DNA of 6,889 nt from Chloroflexota bacterium (GCA_031177555.1 JAPSGM010000106.1:1-6889); one strand, 5' to 3'. Positions 1 to 6,575 are shown, numbered from the stretch's first letter. The notes: a model not told the origin generated them from the sequence alone. Numbers and translations are program-made.

Positions 1-994
1 CGCCGTCGACCACCACCTCCGGGATGCCACCCACCGCGCTGGCCACCACCGGCGTCTCGCAGGCCATGGCCTCCAGGTTGATGATGCCGAACGGCTCGTA
101 CACCGACGGGCACACGAACAGCGCCGCGTGGCCGTACAGCTGCCGCACGTCGGGACGGCTCAGCATCTCCGGGATCCAGACCAGGCTGGACCGATGACGC
201 CGCGCCTCCTCGACCCCCGCCTCCATCTCGGCCGCGATCTCGGGCGTGTCCGGCTGACCGGCGCACAGCACCACCCCGATCTCCGGGTCCAGGTGGCGCA
301 GGGCCCGCACCAGGTGCACGATCCCCTTCTGGCGCGTGACCCGCCCCACGAACAGGACGAAGGGCACGCCGGGGTCGACGCCGTAGCGCTCCAGCGCGTC
401 GGTGGCCGGGTCGGGCGCGTAGAAGTCGGCGTCGATGCCGTTGTGGATGACGTGGACGCGCTCGGGGACCACGTCGAACAGGCGCTGCACGTCGTCGCGA
501 GTGCCGCGGCTCACCGCGATCACCGCCTCGGCGCTCTCCAGCGCCGTGCGCTCGACCCAGGTCGACAGGTCGTAGCCGCCGGCCAGCTGCTCGCGCTTCC
601 AGGGGCGCAACGGCTCGAGCGAGTGGACGGTGACCACCAGCGGGATGCCGTAGGCATGGCGCACCAGCAGCCCGGCCAGGTGCACGTACCAGGTGTGGCA
701 GTGGACCACCGCCGCGTCGACCGGCTCCACGGCCATGGCCAGGTCGCGCGACAGAGCCCGCCACGCGCCACGCATGCGCGGATCGGCCCGCTCGAGGTCG
801 TGCGGCGCCGCGAAGCCGCGCACGCGGTAGGCCGGCCCGGCCTCGTCGTGCTCGCCGAAGGTGCGTATGTCGAGGCCGATGCGCTCGCGCAGCCCGCGAG
901 CCAGCTCGCCGACGTGCACGCCGGCGCCGCCGTACACCGACGGCGGAAACTCGTTGGTCAGGAGCAGGGCCCGAAACGACGGGTCGGCGGTCAC
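1..994 (-). CDS. glgA: Glycogen synthase / maltose-1-phosphate synthase, GT4 family (3' end cut by window)
   Basis: This is a retaining GT-B glycosyltransferase of the corynebacterial/actinobacterial glycogen synthase type. Family members transfer glucose from ADP-glucose (or UDP-glucose) to glycogen, or to glucose-1-phosphate to make maltose-1-phosphate (mycobacterial GlgM), in the cytoplasm. The visible 331 residues hold the N-terminal acceptor domain, with NEFPPSVYGGAGVHVGEL at residues 14-31 (the counterpart of the KxGGL region) and HCHTWYVHLAGLL at 98-110. The donor-domain motif GRVTRQKG follows at 217-224, with Arg218 and Lys223 as expected phosphate-binding residues. The E-x7-E motif in EPFGIINLE gives Glu300 and Glu308. 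The family is usually about 390 residues, so roughly 55-60 C-terminal residues lie outside the window. GTG at 994 is chosen because the N-terminus then matches the family and a -10 box ends 6 bases upstream. The gene is divergent from the exporter operon. The glycosyltransferase assignment is firm; whether it is the ADP-glucose polymerase or GlgM cannot be decided here. Confidence 0.9.
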   Translation of the reverse strand, partial: MTADPSFRALLLTNEFPPSVYGGAGVHVGELARGLRERIGLDIRTFGEHDEAGPAYRVRGFAAPHDLERADPRMRGAWRALSRDLAMAVEPVDAAVVHCHTWYVHLAGLLVRHAYGIPLVVTVHSLEPLRPWKREQLAGGYDLSTWVERTALESAEAVIAVSRGTRDDVQRLFDVVPERVHVIHNGIDADFYAPDPATDALERYGVDPGVPFVLFVGRVTRQKGIVHLVRALRHLDPEIGVVLCAGQPDTPEIAAEMEAGVEEARRHRSSLVWIPEMLSRPDVRQLYGHAALFVCPSVYEPFGIINLEAMACETPVVASAVGGIPEVVVDG

Positions 995-1000
995 CCCGAC

Positions 1001-1010
1001 AGCGTAACGC
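1001..1010 (-). promoter_or_regulatory. Predicted -10 promoter element of the glycogen synthase gene (leaderless)
   Basis: On the minus strand this reads GCGTTACGCT. It contains the TANNNT-type -10 hexamer TACGCT (1006 down to 1001), followed by 6 bases and then the GTG start at 994. That spacing would place the first transcribed base at or within a base or so of the start codon. No Shine-Dalgarno sequence is visible. The element matches the GCGYTANNCT pattern seen before every other non-coupled gene in the window. No recognisable -35 hexamer is seen. It is a prediction from spacing and resemblance. Confidence 0.5.
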
Positions 1011-1040
1011 GCCCGGCACCGCGGCTCGGCCGCCACCCAG

Positions 1041-1050
1041 GCGCTAGACT
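1041..1050 (+). promoter_or_regulatory. Predicted -10 promoter element of the ABC exporter operon
   Basis: GCGCTAGACT contains the -10 hexamer TAGACT at 1045-1050 and lies 9 bases before the ATG at 1060. Transcription would start about 0-3 bases before the ATG, giving a leaderless or nearly leaderless mRNA. No Shine-Dalgarno sequence precedes this ATG, which agrees with that reading. The decamer is 9/10 identical to the one before the GNAT gene at 6582-6591. No convincing -35 box was found. This is the only promoter candidate seen for the five-gene operon. Confidence 0.6.
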
Positions 1051-1059
1051 CGGGCGCCT

Positions 1060-1968
1060 ATGTCGCTGATCGAGGCCCGAGCCCTCACCAAGCGCTACGG
1101 CGAGCATGTCACCGCGCTCGACGCGCTGGACCTGGAGGTCGAGCCCGGCATCATCGGGCTGGTGGGCGCCAACGGCGCCGGCAAGAGCACGCTTCTCAAG
1201 ATCCTGCTCGGCCTGCTCTCCCCCACCGACGGCTCCGCATCGGTCATGGGCCTGGACGTGACGCGCCAGGGACCGGAGATCCGCCAGTTCGTCGGCTACC
1301 TGCCAGAGCACGACTGCCTCCCGCCCGATGCCTCCGCCACCGAGTTCGTGACCCACATGGGCCGCATGTCCGGGCTCCCCGCGGCGGCGGCGCGCGAGCG
1401 GACCGCTGAGGTGCTTCGCCACGTGGGCCTGTACGAGGAGCGCTACCGGCCGATCGGCGGGTACTCCACCGGCATGAAGCAGCGGGTCAAGCTGGCGCAG
1501 GCCCTGGTCCACGACCCGAAGCTGCTGCTTTTGGACGAGCCGACCAACGGGCTGGACCCGGCCGGGCGGGACGAGATGCTGGACCTGGTGAAGCGGACCG
1601 GCACCGAGTTCGGGATTGCCACCGTGGTCGCCAGCCACCTGCTGGGCGAGATCGAGCGGGTCTGCACCTTCCTGCTGGCCATCGACGCCGGCAAGCTGCT
1701 CCGCGCGGCGCCGATCGTGTCCTTCACCGAGCGCACTGGCACGCTTGGCGTGGAGGTGGAGGACCGGGCCGATGAGCTGGCCGCCGCGCTGATGGCGCGC
1801 GGCCTGGAGGCCACCGCCGACGGTCGCGCGGTGCTCGTGACCTCTCCGGACGAGCGGCGCTACGACGTCGTGCGCGACGCCGTGGACGAGCTGGGCCTGG
1901 CCCTGGTCCGGCTCGAGCACAAGCGCCACCGGCTGGAGGACCTGTTCTCGGGCGAGGCGATCGGGTGA
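1060..1968 (+). CDS. ABC transporter ATP-binding protein (first of the operon)
   Basis: This 302-residue nucleotide-binding subunit of an ABC-2-type exporter hydrolyses ATP at the inner face of the membrane to power the neighbouring permease. All core motifs are present: Walker A GANGAGKST (36-44, Lys42), signature YSTGMKQR (135-142), Walker B LLLLDEP (155-161, catalytic Glu160), D-loop NGLDP (163-167) and the switch histidine in ASHLL (His193). The Q-loop position carries Glu83 (GYLPEHD) instead of glutamine, a change seen in this group of drug, gliding and Na+-type exporters. Residues 225-302 form a C-terminal accessory domain typical of NatA/CcmA/DrrA-like ATPases. The ATG at 1060 gives a standard N-terminus and follows a -10 box at leaderless spacing. 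The stop overlaps the GTG of the permease by 4 bases, so translation is probably coupled. The substrate is unknown. Confidence 0.95.
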   Translation: MSLIEARALTKRYGEHVTALDALDLEVEPGIIGLVGANGAGKSTLLKILLGLLSPTDGSASVMGLDVTRQGPEIRQFVGYLPEHDCLPPDASATEFVTHMGRMSGLPAAAARERTAEVLRHVGLYEERYRPIGGYSTGMKQRVKLAQALVHDPKLLLLDEPTNGLDPAGRDEMLDLVKRTGTEFGIATVVASHLLGEIERVCTFLLAIDAGKLLRAAPIVSFTERTGTLGVEVEDRADELAAALMARGLEATADGRAVLVTSPDERRYDVVRDAVDELGLALVRLEHKRHRLEDLFSGEAIG

Positions 1969-2873
1969 CGGCGCGCGAGCCGCTTGCCGCGCGCGAGAGC
2001 GCCACCGGCGCGATCTATGACCTCGGCTACCGCGCCTACGATGGCCCGCGGCTGGGGCGCAGCGCGGCGGTGGCGACCCTCTTCTGGCACAGCCTGCGGG
2101 CCGCGTTCGGCTGGGGACGCAGCGGGCGATCCAAGATCGTGCCGTGGGGGCTGACCGCCTTCGCCCTGGCGCCGGCGGCGATAGCCACCGCCATCTCGGC
2201 GCTCGTGCCGTTCGGCGGCGCCAGCCCGTTCAGCTACGACAACTACATCTTCCAGATCAGCATCATCCTGGCCCTGTTCGTCGCGGCCCAGGCGCCCGAG
2301 CTGGTCAGCGGCGACCAGCGCAACCGCGTGCTGAGCCTGTACTTCAGCCACGCGCTGGAGCGCGCCGACTACGGCCTGGCCAAGCTGGGCGCCATGATCG
2401 TGGCCGTCTTCATCCTGACCTTCGCCCCGATGCTGGTGCTCTTCGTTGGGAGCATCCTGGTCGCCACCGACGTGGCCGACGCCCTCGGCGACCAGCTGGA
2501 GAACCTGCCGCAGGTGATCGTGGCACCGCTCATCTACGCCGTGCCGCTGGCGGCGCTGGGACTGGCCATCGCCGCCTGGACGCCGCGGCGCGCCTACGCC
2601 ACCGGCGCCATCATCGCCGTCTTCATCGTGAGCGCCGCGGTGGCCGGCATCCTGGGCGAGGCGACGAGGGGCCGGCTGGCCGACTGGTCGCAGCTGGTCA
2701 ACCCCATGGTCGCCGCGGACGGCACCCGCGACCTGCTGGTGGGCGAACCGAACTTCGAGTCGCCGGCCAGCCGCGGCAACCTGGACCTGTGGGTCTTCGG
2801 CGTCGAGACGCTCCTGCTCTCGGCGGCTGCCACGGCGGCGATCGTGTGGCGCTACCGGAGGGTCGCCGCGTGA
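1965..2873 (+). CDS. ABC-2-type transporter permease (first permease)
   Basis: This 302-residue integral membrane protein has about six hydrophobic segments, near residues 61-81, 95-113, 140-166, 183-205, 211-231 and 275-295, as expected for an ABC-2-type permease. After the second segment, PELVSGDQRNRVLSLYFSHALERADYGLAKL (110-140) matches the usual cytoplasmic coupling stretch, in which an acidic residue precedes Leu/Ser-rich sequence and Arg and Lys flank the next helix. A roughly 60-residue soluble N-terminus carries the conspicuous motif YDLGYRAYDGPRLGR (18-32). The GTG start at 1965 overlaps the upstream TGA by 4 bases. It is preceded by GAGG at 1954-1957, 7 bases away, lying inside the upstream gene. 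The protein presumably pairs with the first ATPase, but it could equally form a heterodimer with the second permease. The two permeases show no obvious alignable identity by eye. Confidence 0.9.
   Translation: MTAREPLAARESATGAIYDLGYRAYDGPRLGRSAAVATLFWHSLRAAFGWGRSGRSKIVPWGLTAFALAPAAIATAISALVPFGGASPFSYDNYIFQISIILALFVAAQAPELVSGDQRNRVLSLYFSHALERADYGLAKLGAMIVAVFILTFAPMLVLFVGSILVATDVADALGDQLENLPQVIVAPLIYAVPLAALGLAIAAWTPRRAYATGAIIAVFIVSAAVAGILGEATRGRLADWSQLVNPMVAADGTRDLLVGEPNFESPASRGNLDLWVFGVETLLLSAAATAAIVWRYRRVAA
2857..2861 (+). promoter_or_regulatory. Ribosome-binding site for the second ATPase (outer GTG)
   Basis: GGAGG lies 8 bases before the GTG at 2870, inside the last codons of the upstream permease gene. 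It is the strongest Shine-Dalgarno match seen in the operon. It supports initiation at the outermost of three in-frame GTG codons and coupling to the permease, whose stop overlaps that GTG. Confidence 0.6.
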
Positions 2874-2908
2874 CGGAGCCGCGCGTGACGGAGCCACGCG
2901 TGACCGAG
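2870..2908 (+). repeat. Tandem 15-bp repeat carrying three in-frame GTG start candidates
   Basis: Units at 2870-2884 and 2885-2899 differ by one base (GTGACGGAGCC[G/A]CGC). A third, partial copy starts at 2900, and its first nine bases differ from the others by one. Each full unit encodes V-T-E-P-R and contains GGAG, which sits 6 bases before the GTG of the next unit. Every unit is therefore both coding sequence and a possible ribosome-binding site for the next start. The repeat keeps the reading frame of the second ATPase. It lies before its conserved domain, so copy number could change without breaking the protein. Confidence 0.8.
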
Positions 2909-3865
2909 GCGGCGGCGCACGGCGAGCAGGAGCACGACGCATCGGCGTCGGCGACGGTCGCGCTGGAGGGAGCGTCGCGCTGGTACGGCAACGTGGTGGC
3001 GGTCAACGAGGTCAGCTTCCGCCTGGACGGCGGCATCACCGGGCTGCTCGGCCCCAACGGGGCGGGCAAGTCGACCATCCTGCACATGATCGCCGGCTTC
3101 CTGGCGCCATCGTCGGGGAGCGTGACCGTTGGCGGGCACCCGGCCCGCGGGCACCCGGAGATGTACCGGCACGTGGGCCTGGTTCCCGAGCGAGAGGCGG
3201 TGTACCCGTTCCTCACCGGTCGCCAGTTCGTCGCCGCCAACGCCCGCCTGCAGGGCATGAGCGCCGCGGACGCGGCGGCGGCCACCGAGCGGGCCATCGG
3301 GCTCGTCGAGCTGCAGGGGGCGCAGGACCGCGCCATCGGCGGGTACTCGAAGGGGATGCGCCAGCGGGCCAAGGTCGCGGCCGCACTGGTCCACGACCCG
3401 GCCATCCTGCTGCTGGACGAGCCGTTCAACGGCATGGACCCGCGCCAGCGGCTGCACATGATGGAGCTGCTGCGCCGCATGGCGGCCGAGGGCCGCACGA
3501 TCCTGTTCTCCAGCCACATTCTGGAGGAGGTGGAGCGGCTCGCCGAGCGGGTGCTGGTCATCGTGGCCGGGCGGCTCGCCGCGGCCGGCCACTTCCGCGA
3601 GATCCGTCGCCTGATGACCGACCGGCCGCATACCTTCACCATCCGCTCCTCGGACGACCGGGCGCTGGCGGCGGCGCTGATGGCCGAGCCCACCATCGGC
3701 ACCGTCTCCCTGCACGACGGCCAGCTCATGGTCGGCACCGATGACTTCGGCACGTTCAGCCGCCGCGTGGCCGGCATCGCCCGCGGCGCCAGCATCACGC
3801 TGCACGAGCTGCTGCCGACCGACGAGTCGCTGGAGTCGGTCTTCAGCTATCTGGTGCGCCGATGA
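2870..3865 (+). CDS. ABC transporter ATP-binding protein (second of the operon)
   Basis: This is the second ATPase of the exporter operon, 331 residues from GTG at 2870, or 326 or 321 from the in-frame GTGs at 2885 and 2900. Motifs, numbered from 2870, are Walker A GPNGAGKST (61-69, Lys67), signature YSKGMRQR (159-166), Walker B ILLLDEP (179-185, Glu184), D-loop NGMDP (187-191) and the switch histidine in SSH (His216). The Q-loop position is Glu107 (LVPERE), as in the first ATPase. Residues 1-28 are a polar, low-complexity extension before the ATPase fold begins near TVALEGASRWYG. A C-terminal accessory domain follows from about residue 250. Both nucleotide-binding motif sets look complete, so neither ATPase appears degenerate. 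The start overlaps the permease stop by 4 bases, and the stop overlaps the next ATG by 4 bases (ATGA). The exact start is uncertain because of the repeated start region; the outer GTG has the best ribosome-binding site. Confidence 0.93.
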   Translation: MTEPRVTEPRVTEAAAHGEQEHDASASATVALEGASRWYGNVVAVNEVSFRLDGGITGLLGPNGAGKSTILHMIAGFLAPSSGSVTVGGHPARGHPEMYRHVGLVPEREAVYPFLTGRQFVAANARLQGMSAADAAAATERAIGLVELQGAQDRAIGGYSKGMRQRAKVAAALVHDPAILLLDEPFNGMDPRQRLHMMELLRRMAAEGRTILFSSHILEEVERLAERVLVIVAGRLAAAGHFREIRRLMTDRPHTFTIRSSDDRALAAALMAEPTIGTVSLHDGQLMVGTDDFGTFSRRVAGIARGASITLHELLPTDESLESVFSYLVRR

Positions 3866-4596
3866 ACCCGGTCATCGCCGGCATCACCCTGCGCCAGCTC
3901 CTCAGCCGGCGGCGCACCATCCTGCTCCTGCTGCTGGGCGGCGTACTGGTGCTGGTGGCCCTCATCTACCGGCTCGCCGGCGACGGCCGGGACGACCTGG
4001 ACTTCACCTCCGGCCTGCTCGACAACCTGGGCCTGGCCGCGCTGATGCCGCTGGTGGCGCTGCTGTTCGGGACATCGACCATCGGGTCCGAGGTGGAGGA
4101 CGGCACGGCCGTGTTCCTGCTCGCCAAGCCGGTCAGCCGCTGGACGATCCTGCTCACCAAGCTGTTCGTGGCGGTGGGCTGCTCGATCCTGATCACCGGC
4201 GTGCCAATCCTGCTGGCCGGGCTCATCGCCGCGGGCGGCTCGGGCGACGGCCTGGTCGTCGGCTTCACGCTGGCCGCGGCCTTCGGCTCGGCGGTGTACT
4301 GCGCGCTGTTCGTGTTCCTGAGCCTGGTCACCGGGCGCTCGCTGGTCATCGGCCTGGGCTACGTGCTCATCTGGGAGGGCGTGCTGGCCGGCATCTTCGC
4401 CGGGACCCGAACCTTCAGCGTCCGGCAGTACAGCCTCTCGCTGGCCGATGCGATCGCGGAGGTGCCCTCCAGCGTGCTGGACGCGCCGCTGGGCCTGACC
4501 ACGGCGCTGGTCATGGGGGTGGTGGTGGCCGGCATCGCCACCCTGCTGGCCGGACGGCGGCTGGTGAACGTCGAGATCGCCGGCGAGGCGACCTGA
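3862..4596 (+). CDS. ABC-2-type transporter permease (second permease)
   Basis: This 244-residue membrane subunit has about six hydrophobic segments, near residues 19-37, 52-72, 100-123, 130-155, 161-180 and 211-230. The cytoplasmic stretch SEVEDGTAVFLLAKPVSRWTILLTKL (76-101) is the hallmark of ABC-2-type permeases: an acidic turn, then a Leu-rich run, a Lys-Pro-x-Ser-Arg segment and Lys at the next helix. It is shorter than the first permease and lacks its soluble N-terminal motif. The ATG at 3862 overlaps the stop of the second ATPase (ATGA) and has no strong Shine-Dalgarno of its own, so it probably depends on coupled translation. Its TGA shares one base with the ATG of the esterase (TGATG). 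It most likely pairs with the second ATPase. Transport direction is inferred as export from the permease class; the substrate is not identifiable. Confidence 0.9.
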   Translation: MNPVIAGITLRQLLSRRRTILLLLLGGVLVLVALIYRLAGDGRDDLDFTSGLLDNLGLAALMPLVALLFGTSTIGSEVEDGTAVFLLAKPVSRWTILLTKLFVAVGCSILITGVPILLAGLIAAGGSGDGLVVGFTLAAAFGSAVYCALFVFLSLVTGRSLVIGLGYVLIWEGVLAGIFAGTRTFSVRQYSLSLADAIAEVPSSVLDAPLGLTTALVMGVVVAGIATLLAGRRLVNVEIAGEAT

Positions 4597-5651
4597 TGCA
4601 CGAGGAGGGCAGCGGGGCCATCGGGCCGCCCTGGGCGCACGAGCTGGCCGGCAGGCTGGAGGAGCACGCCTTCGACAGCCAGGCCCTCACCGGCAACCCG
4701 CTGGGCGATCCGCACCGCCGGCCGCTCCTGGTCCAGCTGCCGCCGGGCTACGACGACGACCCGGGGCGTCGCTACCCGACGATCTTCGTCCTGCAGGGAC
4801 TGACCGGCCAGGTCGACATGTGGCGGAACCGCAAGGCGTTCCAGCCCAACGTCCCGGAGCGGATCGACGCGGCCTGGCGCGGCGGCGTTCCGCCGGCGAT
4901 CGTGGTCTACGTCGACGCCTGGACCCGCCTGGGCGGCAGCCAGTTCCTGGACTCGCCGGGCACCGGGCGCTACCACACCTACCTGTGCGACGAGCTCGTG
5001 CCGTTCGTGGACGACCGGTACCGGACGCTGGCGTCGCGCGCGCATCGCGGCGTGGCCGGCAAGTCGTCGGGCGGCTACGGGGCCATGGTCACGCCAATCC
5101 TGCGGCCGGACCTCTTCTCGGCGCTGGCCACGCACGCCGGCGACGCCCTGTTCGAGGTCGCCTACTGGCCCGATGCGCGCGAGGCGGCCCGCGCCCTCCG
5201 CGACGAGCACGACGGCTCCTACGACGCCTTCTGGACCGATTTCGCCGCGCGTCGCGGCCGCACGAAGCCGAGCGACGGCGCGCTGCTCAACATGTACTGC
5301 ATGGCCGCCTGCTACTCCGCCGATGCCGACGGCAGCGTGCGCCTCCCCTTCGATACCGCCACCGGCGAGATGGTCCGCGAGATCTGGGAGCGCTGGCTGG
5401 CGTGGGACCCGGTGCGCATGGCCGAGGGCAAGGCCGACGCGCTGCGTTCGCTGCGCGCGATCTGGATCGACGCCGGCCGCAGCGACCAGTACTACCTGGA
5501 CCTGGGGGCGCAGGCCTACCACGCGGCGGTGCTGCGCGCCGGGGTCGACGAGTCGGCCGTGCGCTTCGAGCTGTTCGACGGGACCCACGCCGACCTGGAG
5601 TGGCGCTACCCGATGGCCATCGGCTGGCTGGCGGAGCGCCTGTCGCCCTAG
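4596..5651 (+). CDS. Alpha/beta-hydrolase esterase (putative esterase D / FrmB-like family)
   Basis: This 351-residue serine hydrolase resembles the putative-esterase family that includes S-formylglutathione hydrolase, enterochelin esterase and antigen 85. The nucleophile elbow G-K-S-S-G at 155-159 places the catalytic serine at Ser157. The likely acid is Asp297 (GRSDQYY) and the likely base His331 (DGTHADLEWR), the usual order with plausible spacing. FVLQGLTG (64-71) probably supplies the oxyanion-hole loop. About 140 residues separate the serine from the aspartate, leaving room for a cap that includes a Trp/Tyr-rich stretch and Cys235 and Cys239. There is no signal peptide or membrane helix, so it should act in the cytoplasm. 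ATG at 4596 shares a base with the permease stop, and GAGG lies 7 bases upstream (4585-4588). Co-translation with the exporter suggests a role in modifying or detoxifying its substrate, but that is inference. The TAG stop at 5649-5651 overlaps the convergent gene. Confidence 0.9.
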   Translation: MHEEGSGAIGPPWAHELAGRLEEHAFDSQALTGNPLGDPHRRPLLVQLPPGYDDDPGRRYPTIFVLQGLTGQVDMWRNRKAFQPNVPERIDAAWRGGVPPAIVVYVDAWTRLGGSQFLDSPGTGRYHTYLCDELVPFVDDRYRTLASRAHRGVAGKSSGGYGAMVTPILRPDLFSALATHAGDALFEVAYWPDAREAARALRDEHDGSYDAFWTDFAARRGRTKPSDGALLNMYCMAACYSADADGSVRLPFDTATGEMVREIWERWLAWDPVRMAEGKADALRSLRAIWIDAGRSDQYYLDLGAQAYHAAVLRAGVDESAVRFELFDGTHADLEWRYPMAIGWLAERLSP

Positions 5652-6568
5652 CGCTGGCCCAGCTCGCCGCTGCCGGAGCGGACGACGGTGCCGTCGGCGC
5701 CCTCGAAGCGCCAGCTCAGCTGCTCGGGCCGCAGCGGCGCCCTCACCCCGATCGCCCACGTCCCGTCGACGACCTGCCCGCCGGTGGCCGCCACGGACAG
5801 CCGCACCTGCGTCACGCCCGCCGGCGCTCGCCCGAAGACGACGGTCCGCCAGGCGCTGCCGCTGTCGTCCGAGGCGAGCAGGACCGCCGTCTCCCCGCCG
5901 GCGGGCCGCTCCTCCAGGAGACTCCCCTCCCACCCGCGCGGGCCGAGGCGCGCCGTGGCCACGCCGAGGCGCGCGTCGCCGGCGCGGTACACCGCCAGCA
6001 CCTGCGTGGGATCGAGCGCCACCCGCATGACGGAAGACACGCCAAGCGCGTCCAGCGCCTGGCCGGGCGTCGCCGAGGCCCGGTTGGCTGAGGCGACCCA
6101 GCCCAGCACGACGATGGCGACGACCAGCACGCCCGCCACCGCGGCCGCCAGCCAGCCGGAGTCGCGCATGCCGGCCGGCACGGCCGGCGCCTCCCGCCGC
6201 CGGCGCGGCCAGTTCTCGGCCACGCGGACGCGGCCGGCGTCCGCCGGCGCAGGCTGCGGCGGCTCCCACGCGGACCAGGTGCCGGCCGCCGTCGGTGCAG
6301 CCCGCGCCATCGGTCGGGGTGCTGGCGACCAGTGGGGAGCGGCTGAGAAGACGGGATGGCCGGCGTCCCAGGCGCGCCGGCGAGCGGGGTCGGACAGGAT
6401 GTGCCAGGAGCGGTTGAGGTCGCGCATCTGCCGGGCGGCATCGGGCCCGTGCAGGTCGGGATGGAAGCGCTTGGCCTGGGTGCGATAGGCGCGCGCGACC
6501 TGGCCGGGCGTGGCCTCGCGGCCCACGCCGAGGATGCGGTACGGGTCGAACCGTTGCGTGCCGGCCAT
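5648..6568 (-). CDS. Membrane-anchored J-domain protein with C-terminal extracytoplasmic domain
   Basis: This 306-residue protein begins with a DnaJ-type J domain (about 7-70): FDPYRILGV, then an Arg/Lys-rich helix, the HPD tripeptide at 36-38 that stimulates Hsp70/DnaK ATPase, and the third helix ending SDPARRRAWD. A Pro/Ala-rich linker (about 75-135, with RRRR at 122-125) leads to one strong transmembrane helix (139-161). Residues 165-306 form a beta-rich soluble domain I do not recognise. By the positive-inside rule the J domain is cytoplasmic and the C-terminal domain outside. It lacks the Gly/Phe region, zinc finger and substrate-binding domains of canonical DnaJ. ATG at 6568 is chosen because the J domain starts at once and a -10 box ends 7 bases upstream; a longer in-frame extension exists but crosses the promoter and the divergent gene. 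The stop overlaps the esterase stop by 4 bases. The client is unknown. Confidence 0.85.
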   Translation of the reverse strand: MAGTQRFDPYRILGVGREATPGQVARAYRTQAKRFHPDLHGPDAARQMRDLNRSWHILSDPARRRAWDAGHPVFSAAPHWSPAPRPMARAAPTAAGTWSAWEPPQPAPADAGRVRVAENWPRRRREAPAVPAGMRDSGWLAAAVAGVLVVAIVVLGWVASANRASATPGQALDALGVSSVMRVALDPTQVLAVYRAGDARLGVATARLGPRGWEGSLLEERPAGGETAVLLASDDSGSAWRTVVFGRAPAGVTQVRLSVAATGGQVVDGTWAIGVRAPLRPEQLSWRFEGADGTVVRSGSGELGQR

Positions 6569-6575
6569 CGGGTGC

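Noticed and set aside
128..1069. Plus-strand open frame opposite the glycogen synthase
   Set aside because: The His/Arg/Val-rich translation has no family features, and the minus strand holds an unambiguous glycosyltransferase with motifs in order.
2144..2869. Extended frame upstream of the second ATPase, inside the first permease gene
   Set aside because: The translation before residue VTEPR is low-complexity and out of frame with a clear membrane protein, so it is only an open frame without a stop.
2870..2908. Direct repeats as a CRISPR or attachment site
   Set aside because: There are only two and a part 15-bp units with no spacers, fully in frame with the ATPase, and no integrase or Cas gene nearby.
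1860..3805. Several overlapping minus-strand frames opposite the operon
   Set aside because: They are shadows of the ABC genes, showing composition-driven repeats and no domain signatures.
5650..5662. Short inverted repeat GCTGG-C-CCAGC near the convergent gene ends as a terminator
   Set aside because: The stem is 5 bp with a one-base loop, it lies inside the J-domain coding sequence, and it has no U-tract.
4359..6269. Very long open frame on the minus strand opposite the second permease and the esterase, continuing into the J-domain region
   Set aside because: Its translation is Arg/Ala/Gly-rich with no recognisable domain, while the opposite or overlapping frames encode clear conserved proteins. 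Long spurious frames are expected at this GC content.
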